Origin: Trichostrongylus colubriformis
Lineage: Eukaryota > Nematoda > Chromadorea > Rhabditida > Trichostrongylidae
Assembly: GCA_963978905.1 (NCBI GenBank)
Contig: OZ022260.1
Span: 12,947,725 to 13,011,724 of the forward strand
Direction: 5' to 3'
DNA length: 64,000 nucleotides
Below, piece after piece: positions 20,130-30,607 of this stretch (positions are counted from its first letter, which is position 1; every line of letters starts with the position of its first letter). Both the position numbers and the translations under genes were made by a program. A model generated the notes under the pieces. That model was not told where the DNA came from. It worked only from the letters and a program-made list of their open reading frames with translations, and searched no databases.

Positions 20130-21577
20130 TACCATAAAAAGCTTTTTGCAGCGCGAAAATCGGATGGAAAACAATTTAGCACAAATCTAATGCTTAAATT
20201 TCCGGCTTCATTTAGCAACCCCACCGGCAGGAATCTTGTCGAGTGGAAGAGGATATTTTTGAGCAAATTCCCGACTAGCTGTAAACCTGTAGGGGGTAAT
20301 GAAATTCGTGGAAAGTAGTATAGTACTAGCATGACGCCAGTTGCCCGGCACCCGCACCACAGACGCCCCGCCAAGTGGGAGGAATCTCGAATTCTATGCT
20401 TATCCTTCATGGAGCTTTTTTTCTGTGGTTAGACTTATTAGTTGAGCCATCAAGGTCTTACTAGTTAGCAGAGTAAAAGCTGCTCACAGAAGTTGGCTCC
20501 TCAAGTGATACCAAGAGAGCACGAAATGAGGGCCAAAGTGAAGTGCTTTCTGAGTCCAAAGAGTTTTGTACGTTATGAAGGCCTATACTTTCAGGGTGAA
20601 GTACATAAGTTGCCGCTCTTCTCGATTTCTTGCTGAATGAGCCACTTATAGGTGGTTGCTTTTCATGAGTTCACTTATTTCTAGAAGTTATGACAAATTT
20701 CGAGCATTCAGCCAGGATTTTTGTCATACCGTGGCACATGCGAGGAAGCCTATCAGGAAAACAGAAAATTGTAGCGATTGCACACACTGCTTGTTTTGAA
20801 TGTTTCACAGAAAGCACAATGTTGAGATCGCTTTCACAATATCGAAAGTCCAATCTCATATATTTGGCTGCAGTTTTTTTTTTGAACAAATTCACGAGAA
20901 AAAGACTTTTTAGGTAATGAAATGATACAGCTTCAAAGCGCTAGAGATTGTTGTCATTCATTCTGAAAGAAGCACAGTTCGCAGATCCGTTTAATTCTCT
21001 TTCAAGGTGGAGCCATTCGATGTTATTAACGCATCTTTCGAGGCCAATCAGCAATAACCTTTGAGTAGACTTATGTATTTAGTGAAAGGTTTCGAACAAT
21101 AATTTTACCCATTATTTTTACTTTTTTCCTTTTTTTATTTGTGAGATGGTCCCACAGGGAAAGTGTTATGAACCTGTAAGCAAACTTACAAGCTTGCTGC
21201 AAGCGCTTACACGAGTTGTGTTTCCAAGTGGTACTGTGATCCGATATCTTTTGAGGTCAGTCAAGCGTAAAAAAAATCGCAATATAAATGTTGAGCCACC
21301 TTTTTGTCAGTCTGTGCCAAGAAAGCCATTCTTTTCTGTGGGATGCAAAATATTCATGGTAATTTCGTCCTCTCAAAACACTTGCAGCTCTGCTCCTACA
21401 AACTGATAGGGATATGGAAGGCAGGTTGGTAAATGGCATTCCAAGATATACTATCATTAAGATTAACTTCATTTCAAAAAGGTCACTTCGACCTACCAAC
21501 TTCCCTTGTGATTAGTGTGCAGGATCAAGCATGAGAAGAATCAACCTTTCAAAAAAATGCGATTAGTCATAACAAGC
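20130..21577. other. Intergenic, no gene called
   Basis: Several 70-90 codon ORFs occur on both strands, including overlapping ones at 20671-20917, but none shows a domain or a splice-consistent model. The plus strand near 20686-20800 reads a Cys-containing run (NCSDCTHC) after an acceptor-like tttctag. I note this but cannot support an exon. Confidence 0.35.
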
Positions 21578-21580
21578 TTA

Positions 21581-22064
21581 GGCTGCGTTTATACCAGATT
21601 GAATAATTGTTTTGGCGCATCCGCAAAGTTAAATATACGAATCGATCGAGAAAATGTGCATTTGCGCATCCGCGATTTGAGACAATTGGCGCATTCGCGT
21701 CATGCATAAGATGCGTATCGATCAAGAAAATGAAAGTATTGGCACATCCGCGATTCGAGAAAAATGGCGAATCGGCGCATCCGGCGCGGGATTTGAGAGA
21801 ATTGGCGCATTCGCGTGAAGGATAAGATACGTATTGGTCGAAAAATGAGAGTATTGGCGCATCCGCGATTTTGGATGTTTGCCATAACAGATATCGACTT
21901 TCGATGTGATATGGAAAATCAAGAAATGGAAAGAGGATAAAAAGAAATCAACCGCACATTCGCACGCGCCGCGTTCAACAGAGTGACTTGGCTACGCCAA
22001 AAATCCCAAATCGCGGATGCGCCGATGCGCCGAAACTCTCATTCAATTTGGTATGAACGCAGCC
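21581..22064. mobile_element. Harbinger-like MITE with TTA target duplication
   Basis: The ends are inverted repeats: ggctgcgtttataccagattgaat on the left, attcaatttggtatgaacgcagcc on the right. TTA flanks both sides (21578-21580 and 22065-22067), which fits the 3-bp TWA target duplication of PIF/Harbinger elements. The interior has several direct copies of a motif like ttggcgcatccgcgattt. Length is 484 bp with no transposase. Confidence 0.85.
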
Positions 22065-22362
22065 TTATACCTCAGAGGAAGGACAGATGTACGAAAACTA
22101 CTATGCAGTAGGCCTTGTTCTTTGCTACACACTTGACACAAATGACTGCTCGCCACACTCAGGTATGGAGTCAGTGGGTGGTTTAATTTCAGCTGAGGGA
22201 CAGTCTAACGTTTTATTTTGGGCTGAGCGAATTTCGTTCCATTATTAGTGGTCGCGTTGCTGCCCAAACCTTTCCACAGATCCCCCCTGGTGAACCAGCG
22301 CTGCTTGGGTCACACGACTGGATTATCCACTCCAATGTATGCAACATTTCTGTTAGACTTAC

Positions 22363-22498
22363 GCATGCATGACAGAAACAAATTGCTTTGAGCCCTTCTC
22401 CTTCTGGAGAACAAAATCGGCACCGTAGCGAAATGCCGTGATACGCAAAATCCTCGATTGGATTCATCTGTATGCATTCGCAGTCATGGCATCTCGAT
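22363..22498 (-). CDS. Isolated Cys-rich (zinc-binding-like) internal exon
   Basis: The exon is bracketed by an acceptor (tttgaacag) and a consensus donor (tgc|gtaagt). It has 136 bases and starts in phase 2. The 45-codon product contains C-x2-C-x-C (RCHDCEC), a middle C-x2-C (SLRCRFCSPEG) and a final C-x-C-x2-C (ICFCHAC), with a histidine at AYHGIS. This spacing suggests a structural zinc site, but I do not recognise the family. No neighbouring exons could be identified on either side, so it may be part of a larger gene broken up by repeats, or a pseudogene exon. Confidence 0.5.
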
Positions 22499-22716
22499 CT
22501 GTTCAAATTGAATCCTCCTCTTTTTGAGGGAACAGGGCCTCAAACCCTAATGTTTTGCTAGTTTTGATAATATAATACTTCTGACGGGACGGTTTTTTAC
22601 TATGGGGTAGTGGGGGGCTTCTAGTTGCGCCAATATCTGATACCACAAGCCTGCTCTTACTGTTTCAACGCCGTGTTAGAGTACCTTGATCAGCTATTTA
22701 CGAGTTGATTCCCACC

Positions 22717-23975
22717 AGTTGGGCTATCGCATAGTACTGTGCGAATAACACAATAGAATTATGTGATGGGCATATGGTCGTTGCTGACTTTTTGTATCAC
22801 AGCTGATGAAGGTCACCATTTCTCAGGGGTTCAGATGATTTAGCGGTCGATGTCTTTTGTTACAATGATATCAACAATCAATGTTCAGGAATGACAAGGG
22901 TGAATCCACTGATCAGTCAGCCACTCCTCTGAAGTGGGAGTTCAGATAGTCTAGGGATCGACAGTTTTGGATTCAAATGCATCAATCGGTAGCAATTTTT
23001 TCATTCGCTGAGCATCTATTTCCTACATTTTGGTGGTAGATCCATATGGCAGCTATCGATGCTTATCGTTCTTGTAGCATGTACCCCTTTTTGGAATTTC
23101 ACATAGTCTAGCGGTCAGTACCCATTATTGTTGCTGGTACCGCATTATATTTAGAAAAAATCGCTTGCTTTGCTATCACACATCTAGATGTATCTTGCTC
23201 ATCCATGTAGATCCCAGTATCAAAAGACATGCACCATTATTTTGAACGCTAGGCAGGTTAGCGCTTCATACAGCAGATATCGGAACATAAACAAAATTTG
23301 TTCACCCAGTGGTACTGAGCATCAGAAGCATTTACTATAGCAGTCGTACAGTAATAGTAAGCGGATTTTATCCCTTCCCATTTCCTAATGACTCTTATCA
23401 GCCCCTGTGAGCCGCTATCAGTTCCGAAAAGTCACCAATAAGGTCCTCGCACACTGTTATACCTGTGAGTCTGAACATTCCACTGTTAGCGAGAAGAGCG
23501 AAACGGATTTTGCAACATTAGCCTTTCGAGGCTCCTTATCTCAACCGTTATGAAGCTGGATCACCCACCATCGATGTTCCCGTCCTACTACCCAAAACAC
23601 CTGTGAGTATGAACGCTCTGGGATCAATGCGAAAAGCGAAACGGATTCGACGACTCTAGCCTTTTTACTCTTCTTATCGGATCTTACAGACCATTATCAA
23701 TGCGGGTCACCCACCATTAATGTGTCGTGTTACCCCGCACAACACCTATGAAGGTAAACGCTCTAGGGTCAACGCGAAAAGCGAAACGTCTTTGGTTACA
23801 TTCGCCTTCAGACGCTCCTAATCAGCCCTTATCAGCTGCTATCACGTTCAATCCACTTCCCTACATCCTTGTAAAATTAAGGGTAAAAAGCTTTATTGCA
23901 ACGCGAGGTATGAATTTCGTGACCAACAGACGGACACACACTCACATACAGACAAACGGATTATATATAGTAGGA
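22717..23975 (+). repeat. Composite satellite-bearing repeat, copy 2
   Basis: Starts near cagttgggctatcgcatagtactgtgcg and contains tttagcggtcgatg and gttcagatagtctagggatcgac blocks. The ggaacataaacaaaatttgttcaccca segment follows, and then two to three satellite units (tggatcacccaccatcgatg; gggtcacccaccattaatg). It closes with cctacatccttgtaaaattaag, gcaacgcgaggtatgaatttcgtgac, a CA-rich stretch and attatatatagtaggaa. It is the same architecture as copy 1 with a shorter array. Confidence 0.8.
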
Positions 23976-25179
23976 ATTTCAGGAGGCTACTATCTATAAC
24001 CATACTGGGAGACACAGTGTGGAAAAATGCCTGCCATCTCAAGACTATGGTGAAGGGGTGTGGGTCGATTCCATCGTGACCCGGACCGCGATGCCGCACC
24101 AGTGGAAGGGGCATACGGCGTAGCATCGCGGCGTGAATAACAGTGAATAACTATTGTTCAGTAATTGATAATGTATTTCCTAACATTGTATTTGGTCAAG
24201 TATTGTCTTATTATGGAGGCGGATAGGCTCTTCCATTGGAAGCGATTTCCCAAAGAACTCTTAGCTCTGTGTTGTTTCATAGTTTTTACTCACTTCTGTC
24301 TTGTTCATAGCTTCTGCAGAGGTCTTGAAATGGCGAATGTACTACAAAAGCAAACTGGCATCGACCCTCGTGAGCTGACTCTCATAAGAACAGTATTTGG
24401 CTTAGAAAACTGTCTTGTCACTTGTTGCGGTTATGCTGAATGGTGTAGAGGAAGGTTTTCGTCTCATAAAAATATTCAAAACAATAAACTCTTATGCACA
24501 AGCTCTCCATCGCCATCTGCCGCGCTTGTGGCCGCGCGCGGCGAGAAGCAATGGGCGTGACGACAGAATCGGCCGTCCCCATGGTGAGGTGACAGCAAGG
24601 TTATCCTCAATAAAGCTTAATGCTAGCAGCACACCTCATCGTCAACCATCGAATCGCAACGTGATTGTGACGTCAACCAGCACGCGCCGTATAGCACGCT
24701 GACGAGTTTTCCCTCCCCTTCTGGGATCCCATCCACTTGTAGCTCAGACCCCCTTCCCCTCCATCTGTCTGTCTCTCTCACTATCTATCTGTTTGTCTAT
24801 CTCCTTGTCTGACTCTTTAGTTGTCCGACTTATTTGTTTGTCTGCATGTCCGTTTGGCTGCCTGTCTGTGTGTAATGTATGTATATATATTTGTATGTAT
24901 GGATGTATTTCTACGTGTGTGTAGATTTGTCTTAACAGAAGGAGAACATCTGGAACGATAGTAATCTCCCCGAAACTGGCACTTGAGAATAGCGGTCAGG
25001 TGTCGGTAGTGCTGAGATTATAGCGAATGACAATGGGAGATTACCGCATTCAAAACTGGCACCTTTTTCTCGTTGTGGGCAAAACTTGCGAACTTGCGAA
25101 GTAAACCGATACTGAACCCTTAATCACGTTTCATGATCAGCAGCAGTGCCAATGTACCACGTACTTGATGTGAATAATC
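23976..25179. other. Repeat-flanking region with a degenerate TGTC/TATG microsatellite
   Basis: A 131-codon plus-strand ORF (24165-24560) has a hydrophobic run and Cys residues but no recognisable domain, splice context or conservation evidence; I do not call it. The stretch 24755-24925 is a degenerate tgtctgtc, tatctatc and tgtatgta microsatellite. Two copies of aaactggcac.tt near 24973 and 25055 form part of an imperfect inverted or direct repeat. Confidence 0.45.
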
Positions 25180-25314
25180 CTACTTTATACAATCGGCCAA
25201 GCGTGTCTGTTGGTGTGTGGGCGTGTGTGTGTTTGTGTGTGTGTGTGTAATTGACCGGAAATTCATATCTCGCGTCGCAGCAAAGATGGGACCCTGGATT
25301 TCAGATATGATATA
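25180..25314 (-). repeat. Composite repeat copy 4, end piece left of the LTR element
   Basis: Read on the minus strand this is the terminal part of the composite family: gcgacgcgagatatgaatttccgg followed by CA-rich sequence. The rest of the copy resumes at 29936, so this copy was split by the LTR retrotransposon. Confidence 0.8.
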
Positions 25315-25497
25315 TGTTGTAGGCATGTGGGTTCTCACGTGTGGTCTACCGTAGTCAATTACAGACCACCTTTTAGGCGCCAGTTTCCTAGGATATTTGA
25401 CCAGGTCGACTACTATATAAACCCGACATTTGCTTAAGATTGTCATTGTATTCTATTCGTCTTGACTAATAAACTGTATTCGTTCGACTCCACTTCA
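25315..25497 (+). repeat. 5' LTR
   Basis: 183 bp, from TGTTGTAGGCATG to CTCCACTTCA. It contains the TATA-like tatataa (about 25414-25420) and aataaa (25468-25473), as expected for promoter and polyadenylation functions. It differs from the 3' LTR at three sites: two in the gccagtttcctagg segment and one in tttgcttaag. Confidence 0.95.
25414..25420 (+). promoter_or_regulatory. TATA box of the LTR promoter
   Basis: The motif tatataa lies in the LTR about 50 bases before the aataaa polyadenylation signal. The same sequence is in the 3' LTR. Function is inferred from position only. Confidence 0.55.
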
Positions 25498-25499
25498 AC

Positions 25500-25516
25500 T
25501 GGCGATCAGGATCGAC
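25500..25516 (+). other. Probable primer binding site
   Basis: Just after the 5' LTR (two bases, AC, intervene) the sequence tggcgatcaggatcg starts with TGG, as expected for pairing with the CCA end of a tRNA primer. I cannot name the tRNA. Confidence 0.6.
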
Positions 25517-25610
25517 TACGCCGTGCAGCCGACGTCACCAAGCAACGCCGCCAACGATGGATGCCGACACTCTACGGGCGATTCTCAGCGCCCAAGCTGC
25601 TTAAGAGAAG

Positions 25611-26897
25611 ATGCAGGAGAGGATGCTGAAGGCCGTTATGAGCGAAATGCGAGGCCTGCTCTCTACGATGGCATCCAGTCCGACGACTGCTCATGCCACA
25701 TCAGCCGAGTTCGTCATGAATTCGCTTTCCGCACAGCTTCCTGAATTCACGCACGACCCCGACAATGGCTGCACCTTCGACGTCTGGTACAGCCGCTACG
25801 AGGACATCATCACGCAGGATGGTGCCACTCTCGACGACGCTGCAAGGGCACGTCTCATCGTGTCAAAGCTCGATGCAGCCGCCTATGCCCGCTTCACAAA
25901 TCATATTCTACCGAGGAGAGCTGCTGAAATTCCTCTCGTAGACACCGTGAAGACGCTGCAAGAGCTGTTCGGACACAACACGTCGGTCTTCGCACGCCGC
26001 TACGCCTACCTTAGGACCCAGTGCAGTGGCGAAAGTCTCCGCGACTACACCGGACTGGTGAAGCGACGTCATGAGATGGCCGAGTTCAACCCAATCACCG
26101 CAGAACAAATGAAATGTCTGGTCTGGATCTGTGGACTCGCCGCAGCCGAGTACGCCGACGTCCGCACCCACGCCTTACGCAAGCTGGAGAGCAATCCAGA
26201 GACTACGCTGAGGAAGCTCAGCTCAGAAATTCAGCAACTTCTGGACATCCGACAAGACGCCAAACTTCCAAAATGTTCGCCTCCAGCAACCACCCCGATA
26301 TCCGACGTCAATGCTGTGGATGCCAAGAAGAATCACAGGAAGGAACCACCTTCGCCATGCTTCCGCTGTGGAGGACCACACTGGGCGAAGGAATGCGACT
26401 TCGTGGACAAACGCTGTAACGCCTGCAACCAGGTTGGACACAAGAAAGGATTTTGCAAGAGCTTCATCAAAAGAAGGAGTTCAAAGCTGAAGAAGCGGAA
26501 AAGGGCCAACCAAGTTATTATCGCCGCTTCTACGATTACCGACATGGCGCCAATCAAACGCATCTACCGAACTGTGGAGATCAATGGAGCTTCCACGCGT
26601 ATGCGCCTCGATACGGGTGCCGACGTTACCCTGCTGAGCTACAAGGACTGGACCGCCATGGGTCGTCCAAAACTGCTGCCGCCGCTGCTTAAGCTAAAGT
26701 CTGCAAATAACAGAGAAATCAATGTTCGCGGCCACTTCAAATGTACATTCGCACTCGATGGACGACAAGGGAGAAGAACCTGCCATGTCGCCGACACTAC
26801 ATCATTACTGGCCTCGATTGGATCGCACAGGTCGAGCCACTTTTCCAGCGCCTCATTGGGAGTGTTACGTGCAAGGCCATACCCGCCTCTTCTCTGA
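25611..26897 (+). CDS. Gag with zinc knuckles, running into protease
   Basis: An open frame of 428 codons. Residues 1 to about 230 are a retrotransposon capsid-like region (LPEFTHDPDNGCTFDVWYSRYED, as in nematode gypsy-type Gag). Two CCHC zinc knuckles with the exact C-x2-C-x4-H-x4-C spacing lie at residues 250-262 (CFRCGGPHWAKEC) and 269-282 (CNACNQVGHKKGFC). A basic stretch follows. The retropepsin active site LDTGAD is at about 333-338, after VEINGAST. Near residue 395 the frame shifts, and the remaining protease continues in another frame (TGLDWIAQVEP near 26810), so the last 30 or so residues are not authentic. Confidence 0.88.
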   Translation: MQERMLKAVMSEMRGLLSTMASSPTTAHATSAEFVMNSLSAQLPEFTHDPDNGCTFDVWYSRYEDIITQDGATLDDAARARLIVSKLDAAAYARFTNHILPRRAAEIPLVDTVKTLQELFGHNTSVFARRYAYLRTQCSGESLRDYTGLVKRRHEMAEFNPITAEQMKCLVWICGLAAAEYADVRTHALRKLESNPETTLRKLSSEIQQLLDIRQDAKLPKCSPPATTPISDVNAVDAKKNHRKEPPSPCFRCGGPHWAKECDFVDKRCNACNQVGHKKGFCKSFIKRRSSKLKKRKRANQVIIAASTITDMAPIKRIYRTVEINGASTRMRLDTGADVTLLSYKDWTAMGRPKLLPPLLKLKSANNREINVRGHFKCTFALDGRQGRRTCHVADTTSLLASIGSHRSSHFSSASLGVLRARPYPPLL

Positions 26898-29568
26898 ACA
26901 CTGTGCGAACATCGTTTACGTCACGGCTCCAGAAGCAGTTCCCTGCTGTTTTCGCACCAGGATTGGGATGCTGCACAAAATCAAAAGCGTCTCTCAAACT
27001 CAAGCCAGATGCGAGTCCTGTCTTTCGGAAGGCTCGTCCAGTTCCTACGCCGCTCAACCTCGTGTCATCCAAGAGATCGACTAACTGGTAGCTGCAGACG
27101 TACTCACACCAGTCGAGCACTCCGAGTGGGCCGCTCCAGTTGTCGTCGTTCAGAAGAAGAATGGAACGAGTCGTCTTTGTGCCGATTCCTCTACAGGCCT
27201 GAACGACGCCCTGGAGCAGCACCAGCACCCACTCCCGACTCCAGACGACATCTTTGCCAAGTTCAACGGAGGAAGGTACTTCTCGCAGCTAGACTTAGCC
27301 GAAGCGTACCTTCAGATGAAAGTGGAATAAGAATCTCGGCAACTGCTAACAATCAATACGCACCGCGGTCTCTATCGCCTCAACCGGTTACCTTTGAATT
27401 GAAGGCCGCACCGGCGATCTTCCAGCAGCAGATGGACACTCTGTCGGCAGGATTGGATGGTACTGCCGCGTACCTCGACGACATCATCGTCACCGGGAAG
27501 CCATCGAAGAGCACAATGCTCGTCTAGAGGCCGTCTTCAGAAAAATTCAAGACTTCGGATTCCGCTTACGCTTGGAAAAGTGTTCCCTACTACGCACGGA
27601 AATCAAGTACCTCGGGTTTATAATCAGTGCAGACGGACGACAGCCCGATCCAACCAAAATCGCAGCAATCCACCGGATGCCAGTGCCCAAGGACGTCAGC
27701 CAACTCAGAGCCTTTCTCGGGTTGGTCAACTTCTACGGAGCCTTCGTCCGTGAACTTCACAGTCTACGGGCGCCACTGGATGCGCTCACAAAAAAGGACG
27801 TCACCTTCAGTTGGTCACCGGAATCACCGGAATATTAATCGTGCTTCGATCAGATCAAGAGGACCCTCCAATCAGATCTCCTTCTCGCACACTACGATCC
27901 ATCTCTGCCGCTCATCGTCGCTGCAAATGCTTCCAACTACGGAGTTGGAGCTGTACTCTCGCAGAGGTTTCCCGATGGAACCGAGAAGACTGTGTACCAC
28001 GTTAGTCGTGCTTTGACACCGGCACAGAAGAAGTACAGCCAGATCGAGAAGGAAGCCCTCGCCCTCGTTTTTGCAGTCCAGAAATTCCATCGCTTTATTC
28101 ATGGTCGTCATTTTACGCTTAGGACAGACCACAAACCACTCATCTCTATCTTCGGGAGTCGAAAAGGAGTGCCGGTCTACACCGCCAATCGCCTTCAACG
28201 ATAGGCAGTTACGCTGCTGAACTACGATTTCTCCATACAGTACGTCAAGACGAGCGAGTTTGGACAAGCCGACGCCCTTTCACGGCTAATTGGATCCCAC
28301 TCGCTGGAACCAGAGGGCAGAGTCATTGCCTCTATCGACGCCGATTTCTCCGCCGAAGTAATCGACAAATGCCGTCTACTACCGGTCGCATTCAAATCTA
28401 TCCAAGCTGCAACAACGGCTGATCCTACTCTGACACAAGTGATCGACTGTATGCGATCTGGGAGCTGGCCGAAAATGAACCGTGACTCAACTTTATGGCC
28501 GTACTTCAATAGACGAGAGTCACTATCAACGATTGACTGCTCACGTCAAGCCGGTTCGTGATACCGAAGCCTCTTCGACGTCGTGTGCTACAAGCGCTGC
28601 ATAAAGCTCATCCAGGCCAAAGCAGAATGAAGATGCTGGCCCGCAGCTATGTATACTGACCTTCGATGAACGCAGATATAGAAGGTCTTGTCAAGAGCTG
28701 TTCAACATGTGTTCAACTCGCCAAGAACCCTGTGAAGACCGAGCTTCAATCCTGGCCGAAGCCAGCCACCCCTGGGCCCGAGTGCACGCTGATTTTTCAG
28801 GGCCCCTCGACGGAAATTTTTATCTCGTCATCGTGGATGCATATTCGAAATGACCCGAGATCATCCAGATGAACTCGATCACCACGACGGCAACAATCAA
28901 AGTCTTGATCAAGGTCTTCGCACAATTCGGGAACCGGGAGACGCTCATCACGGACAATGGCACGCAGTTCACTTCTACGACATTCGCCAACTTCTGCCGC
29001 CTTCGCGGGATCAAGCACCTCTCCGCCTTTTCATCCACAAAGCAATGGTCAAGCAGAGCGCTTCGTGGATACGTTTAAGAGAGGCTTGGCAAAATTGAAG
29101 AGGGAGGAACCAACGACGGACGCCCTTCAAGCTTTTCTGATGGCCTACCGGTCGACACCCTGCCAATCTGGACCAAGTCATCTGTCGCCTGCTGAAAACT
29201 TTCTGGGCCGGCGACTTCGTACTGAACTGGATCTGATGATGCCACCCTCCGGAGACACCATAGGAAGTCGAGACACCAAAAGGGAGGACCAGTTCAACAG
29301 GCAACACGGAGCCAAACGTCGCCACTTCGACGTAGATGTTGCTGTATATGCCAGAGACTACCGCGGAGCAAAAACTACATGGACACCCGGCATCATCGTG
29401 CGACGTCTCGGAAACGTCATGTATCGCGTACGTTGCGGTAACTTACTCTGGACACGACACGCCAACCAGCTGAAGTCGCGCAACACCACTCAATCAGTCA
29501 ATCACCTACTGGACGTGTTCGACCTACTACCACTGCATAACGGACCTACGGTCGTCACCGATCGATGA
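26741..29568 (+). pseudogene. Pol relic: protease end, RT, RNase H, integrase
   Basis: The coding homology is intact in order but jumps between all three frames with stops. Reverse transcriptase has SEWAAPVVVVQKKNG, YFSQLDLAEAYLQ (first catalytic Asp) and YLDDIIV (27471-27491). RNase H has YLGFIISADGRQP, FLGLVNFYGAF, YSQIEKEALALVFAVQKFH and LRTDHKPL. Integrase has the C-x2-C of the zinc region (SCSTCVQLAKNP), DNGTQF with the second Asp, and SNGQAERFVDTFKRGL with the catalytic Glu. A C-terminal 203-codon stretch (28957-29568) is open. At least a TAA near 27327 and a TAG near 27525 interrupt RT. Such a product cannot be functional unless heavily edited or misassembled. Confidence 0.9.
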
Positions 29569-29741
29569 ACGCTGGACAATGGTACGACTGTAACTCCCCT
29601 CAACTCGACGACACACGACAACGAAGCTGCACCACGTTCAACTCCGCCGCCGACGCCACGACTTCGACGTATACTAAGGGCTCGTCACTCACCACGTCGG
29701 CTAATGGTGGACCCAAAGAAGAAATCATACTCTTCTTAGTT

Positions 29742-29752
29742 AAAAGGGGAGG
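29742..29752 (+). other. Polypurine tract
   Basis: The purine run aaaaggggagg immediately precedes the 3' LTR, as expected for plus-strand priming. Confidence 0.8.
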
Positions 29753-29935
29753 TGTTGTAGGCATGTGGGTTCTCACGTGTGGTCTACCGTAGTCAATTAC
29801 AGACCACCTTTTAGGCGCCAATTTCGTAGGATATTTGACCAGGTCGACTACTATATAAACCCGACATTTGCTTTAGATTGTCATTGTATTCTATTCGTCT
29901 TGACTAATAAACTGTATTCGTTCGACTCCACTTCA
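29753..29935 (+). repeat. 3' LTR
   Basis: 183 bp, from TGTTGTAGGCATG to CTCCACTTCA. Nearly identical to the 5' LTR with three substitutions. Followed by the ATATA target duplication at 29936-29940. Confidence 0.95.
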
Positions 29936-30530
29936 ATATAGCGGGTGGTAAGGGGATCTCTGCGGTGATGGACCGAAAATGATAGAAGCTGCTAAGAGCT
30001 GATAAGGAGCCTCGAAAGGCTAATGTCGCTAAACTTTTCCCCATTTGGGTTGGTCCTTGAGCGCCAACACTAATAAGTGTTTTAGGGGGTGGGACGGGCA
30101 CATCATGGTGAGTAATCCAAATCGATAACGGTTGATAAGAGCTGATAAGGAGCTTTGAAAGGGGAATGTCGCTCAGTTTGTTTCACCTTTCGGGTCGATC
30201 CTAGAGTGCCGACACTCATGGGTGTTTCAGGGGTGGAACGGGCACATCAATGGTGGGTGATCCAGATTGATAACGGTTGATAAGGGCTAATAAGGATAAG
30301 GTTAAAAAGGAAATGTCGCCCAGATCGTTTCACCTTTCGGGTCGATCCCAGAGTGCATGGCTAATAAAGAGCGGTCATAACTTTGGTCGAACTACCGTCG
30401 GGGACAGTGTGAGCGCTGGCGATTATGGGTGGTGCGAATATTGAGGCGGGCACATTGGCAAAGGGTGACTGGGAACGAAACTTATAGCGCCTGATAAAGG
30501 CCGTTAAGAGATGAGTGACCCATTCATGCT
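29936..30530 (-). repeat. Composite repeat copy 4, satellite part right of the LTR element
   Basis: On the minus strand this carries the closing block (ccgctgaggttccc-like) and three or so diverged satellite units. Each has a gggtggaacgggcacatcaatggtgggtgatcca-type segment, spaced roughly 145 bp apart. It joins with 25180-25314 once the LTR element is removed. The unit at about 30360-30530 is strongly diverged and runs up to the Helitron. Confidence 0.75.
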
Positions 30531-30607
30531 CGATATTACAATGATTGCCACACCCCAAATATCACATGATCAATGCCTGAGCAGACATTCTTATTATGCG
30601 ATTATGA

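Larger units (their letters stand above)
25315..29935 (+). mobile_element. LTR retrotransposon, Ty3/gypsy class, 4.6 kb
   Basis: Two 183-bp LTRs (25315-25497 and 29753-29935) begin TGTTG and end TTCA, and differ at only three positions by my comparison. The element is flanked by identical ATATA (25310-25314 and 29936-29940). Order inside: gag with two CCHC knuckles, aspartic protease (DTG), reverse transcriptase (YLDD), RNase H, integrase. That is the Ty3/gypsy order. Gag is open but pol is broken by many frameshifts and stops, so it is not autonomous. The low LTR divergence with a heavily broken pol is unusual. Confidence 0.93.

Noticed and set aside
20671..20917. Overlapping ORFs on both strands with Cys residues
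   Set aside because: Three frames are open over the same stretch; neither strand gives a splice-consistent model or a known motif.
24165..24560. 131-codon plus-strand ORF
   Set aside because: No recognisable domain or gene context; it lies between repeat copies and contains low-complexity Ser/Ala sequence at its end.
24755..24925. Possible CRISPR-like or regular repeat
   Set aside because: It is a degenerate tetranucleotide microsatellite without regular spacers.
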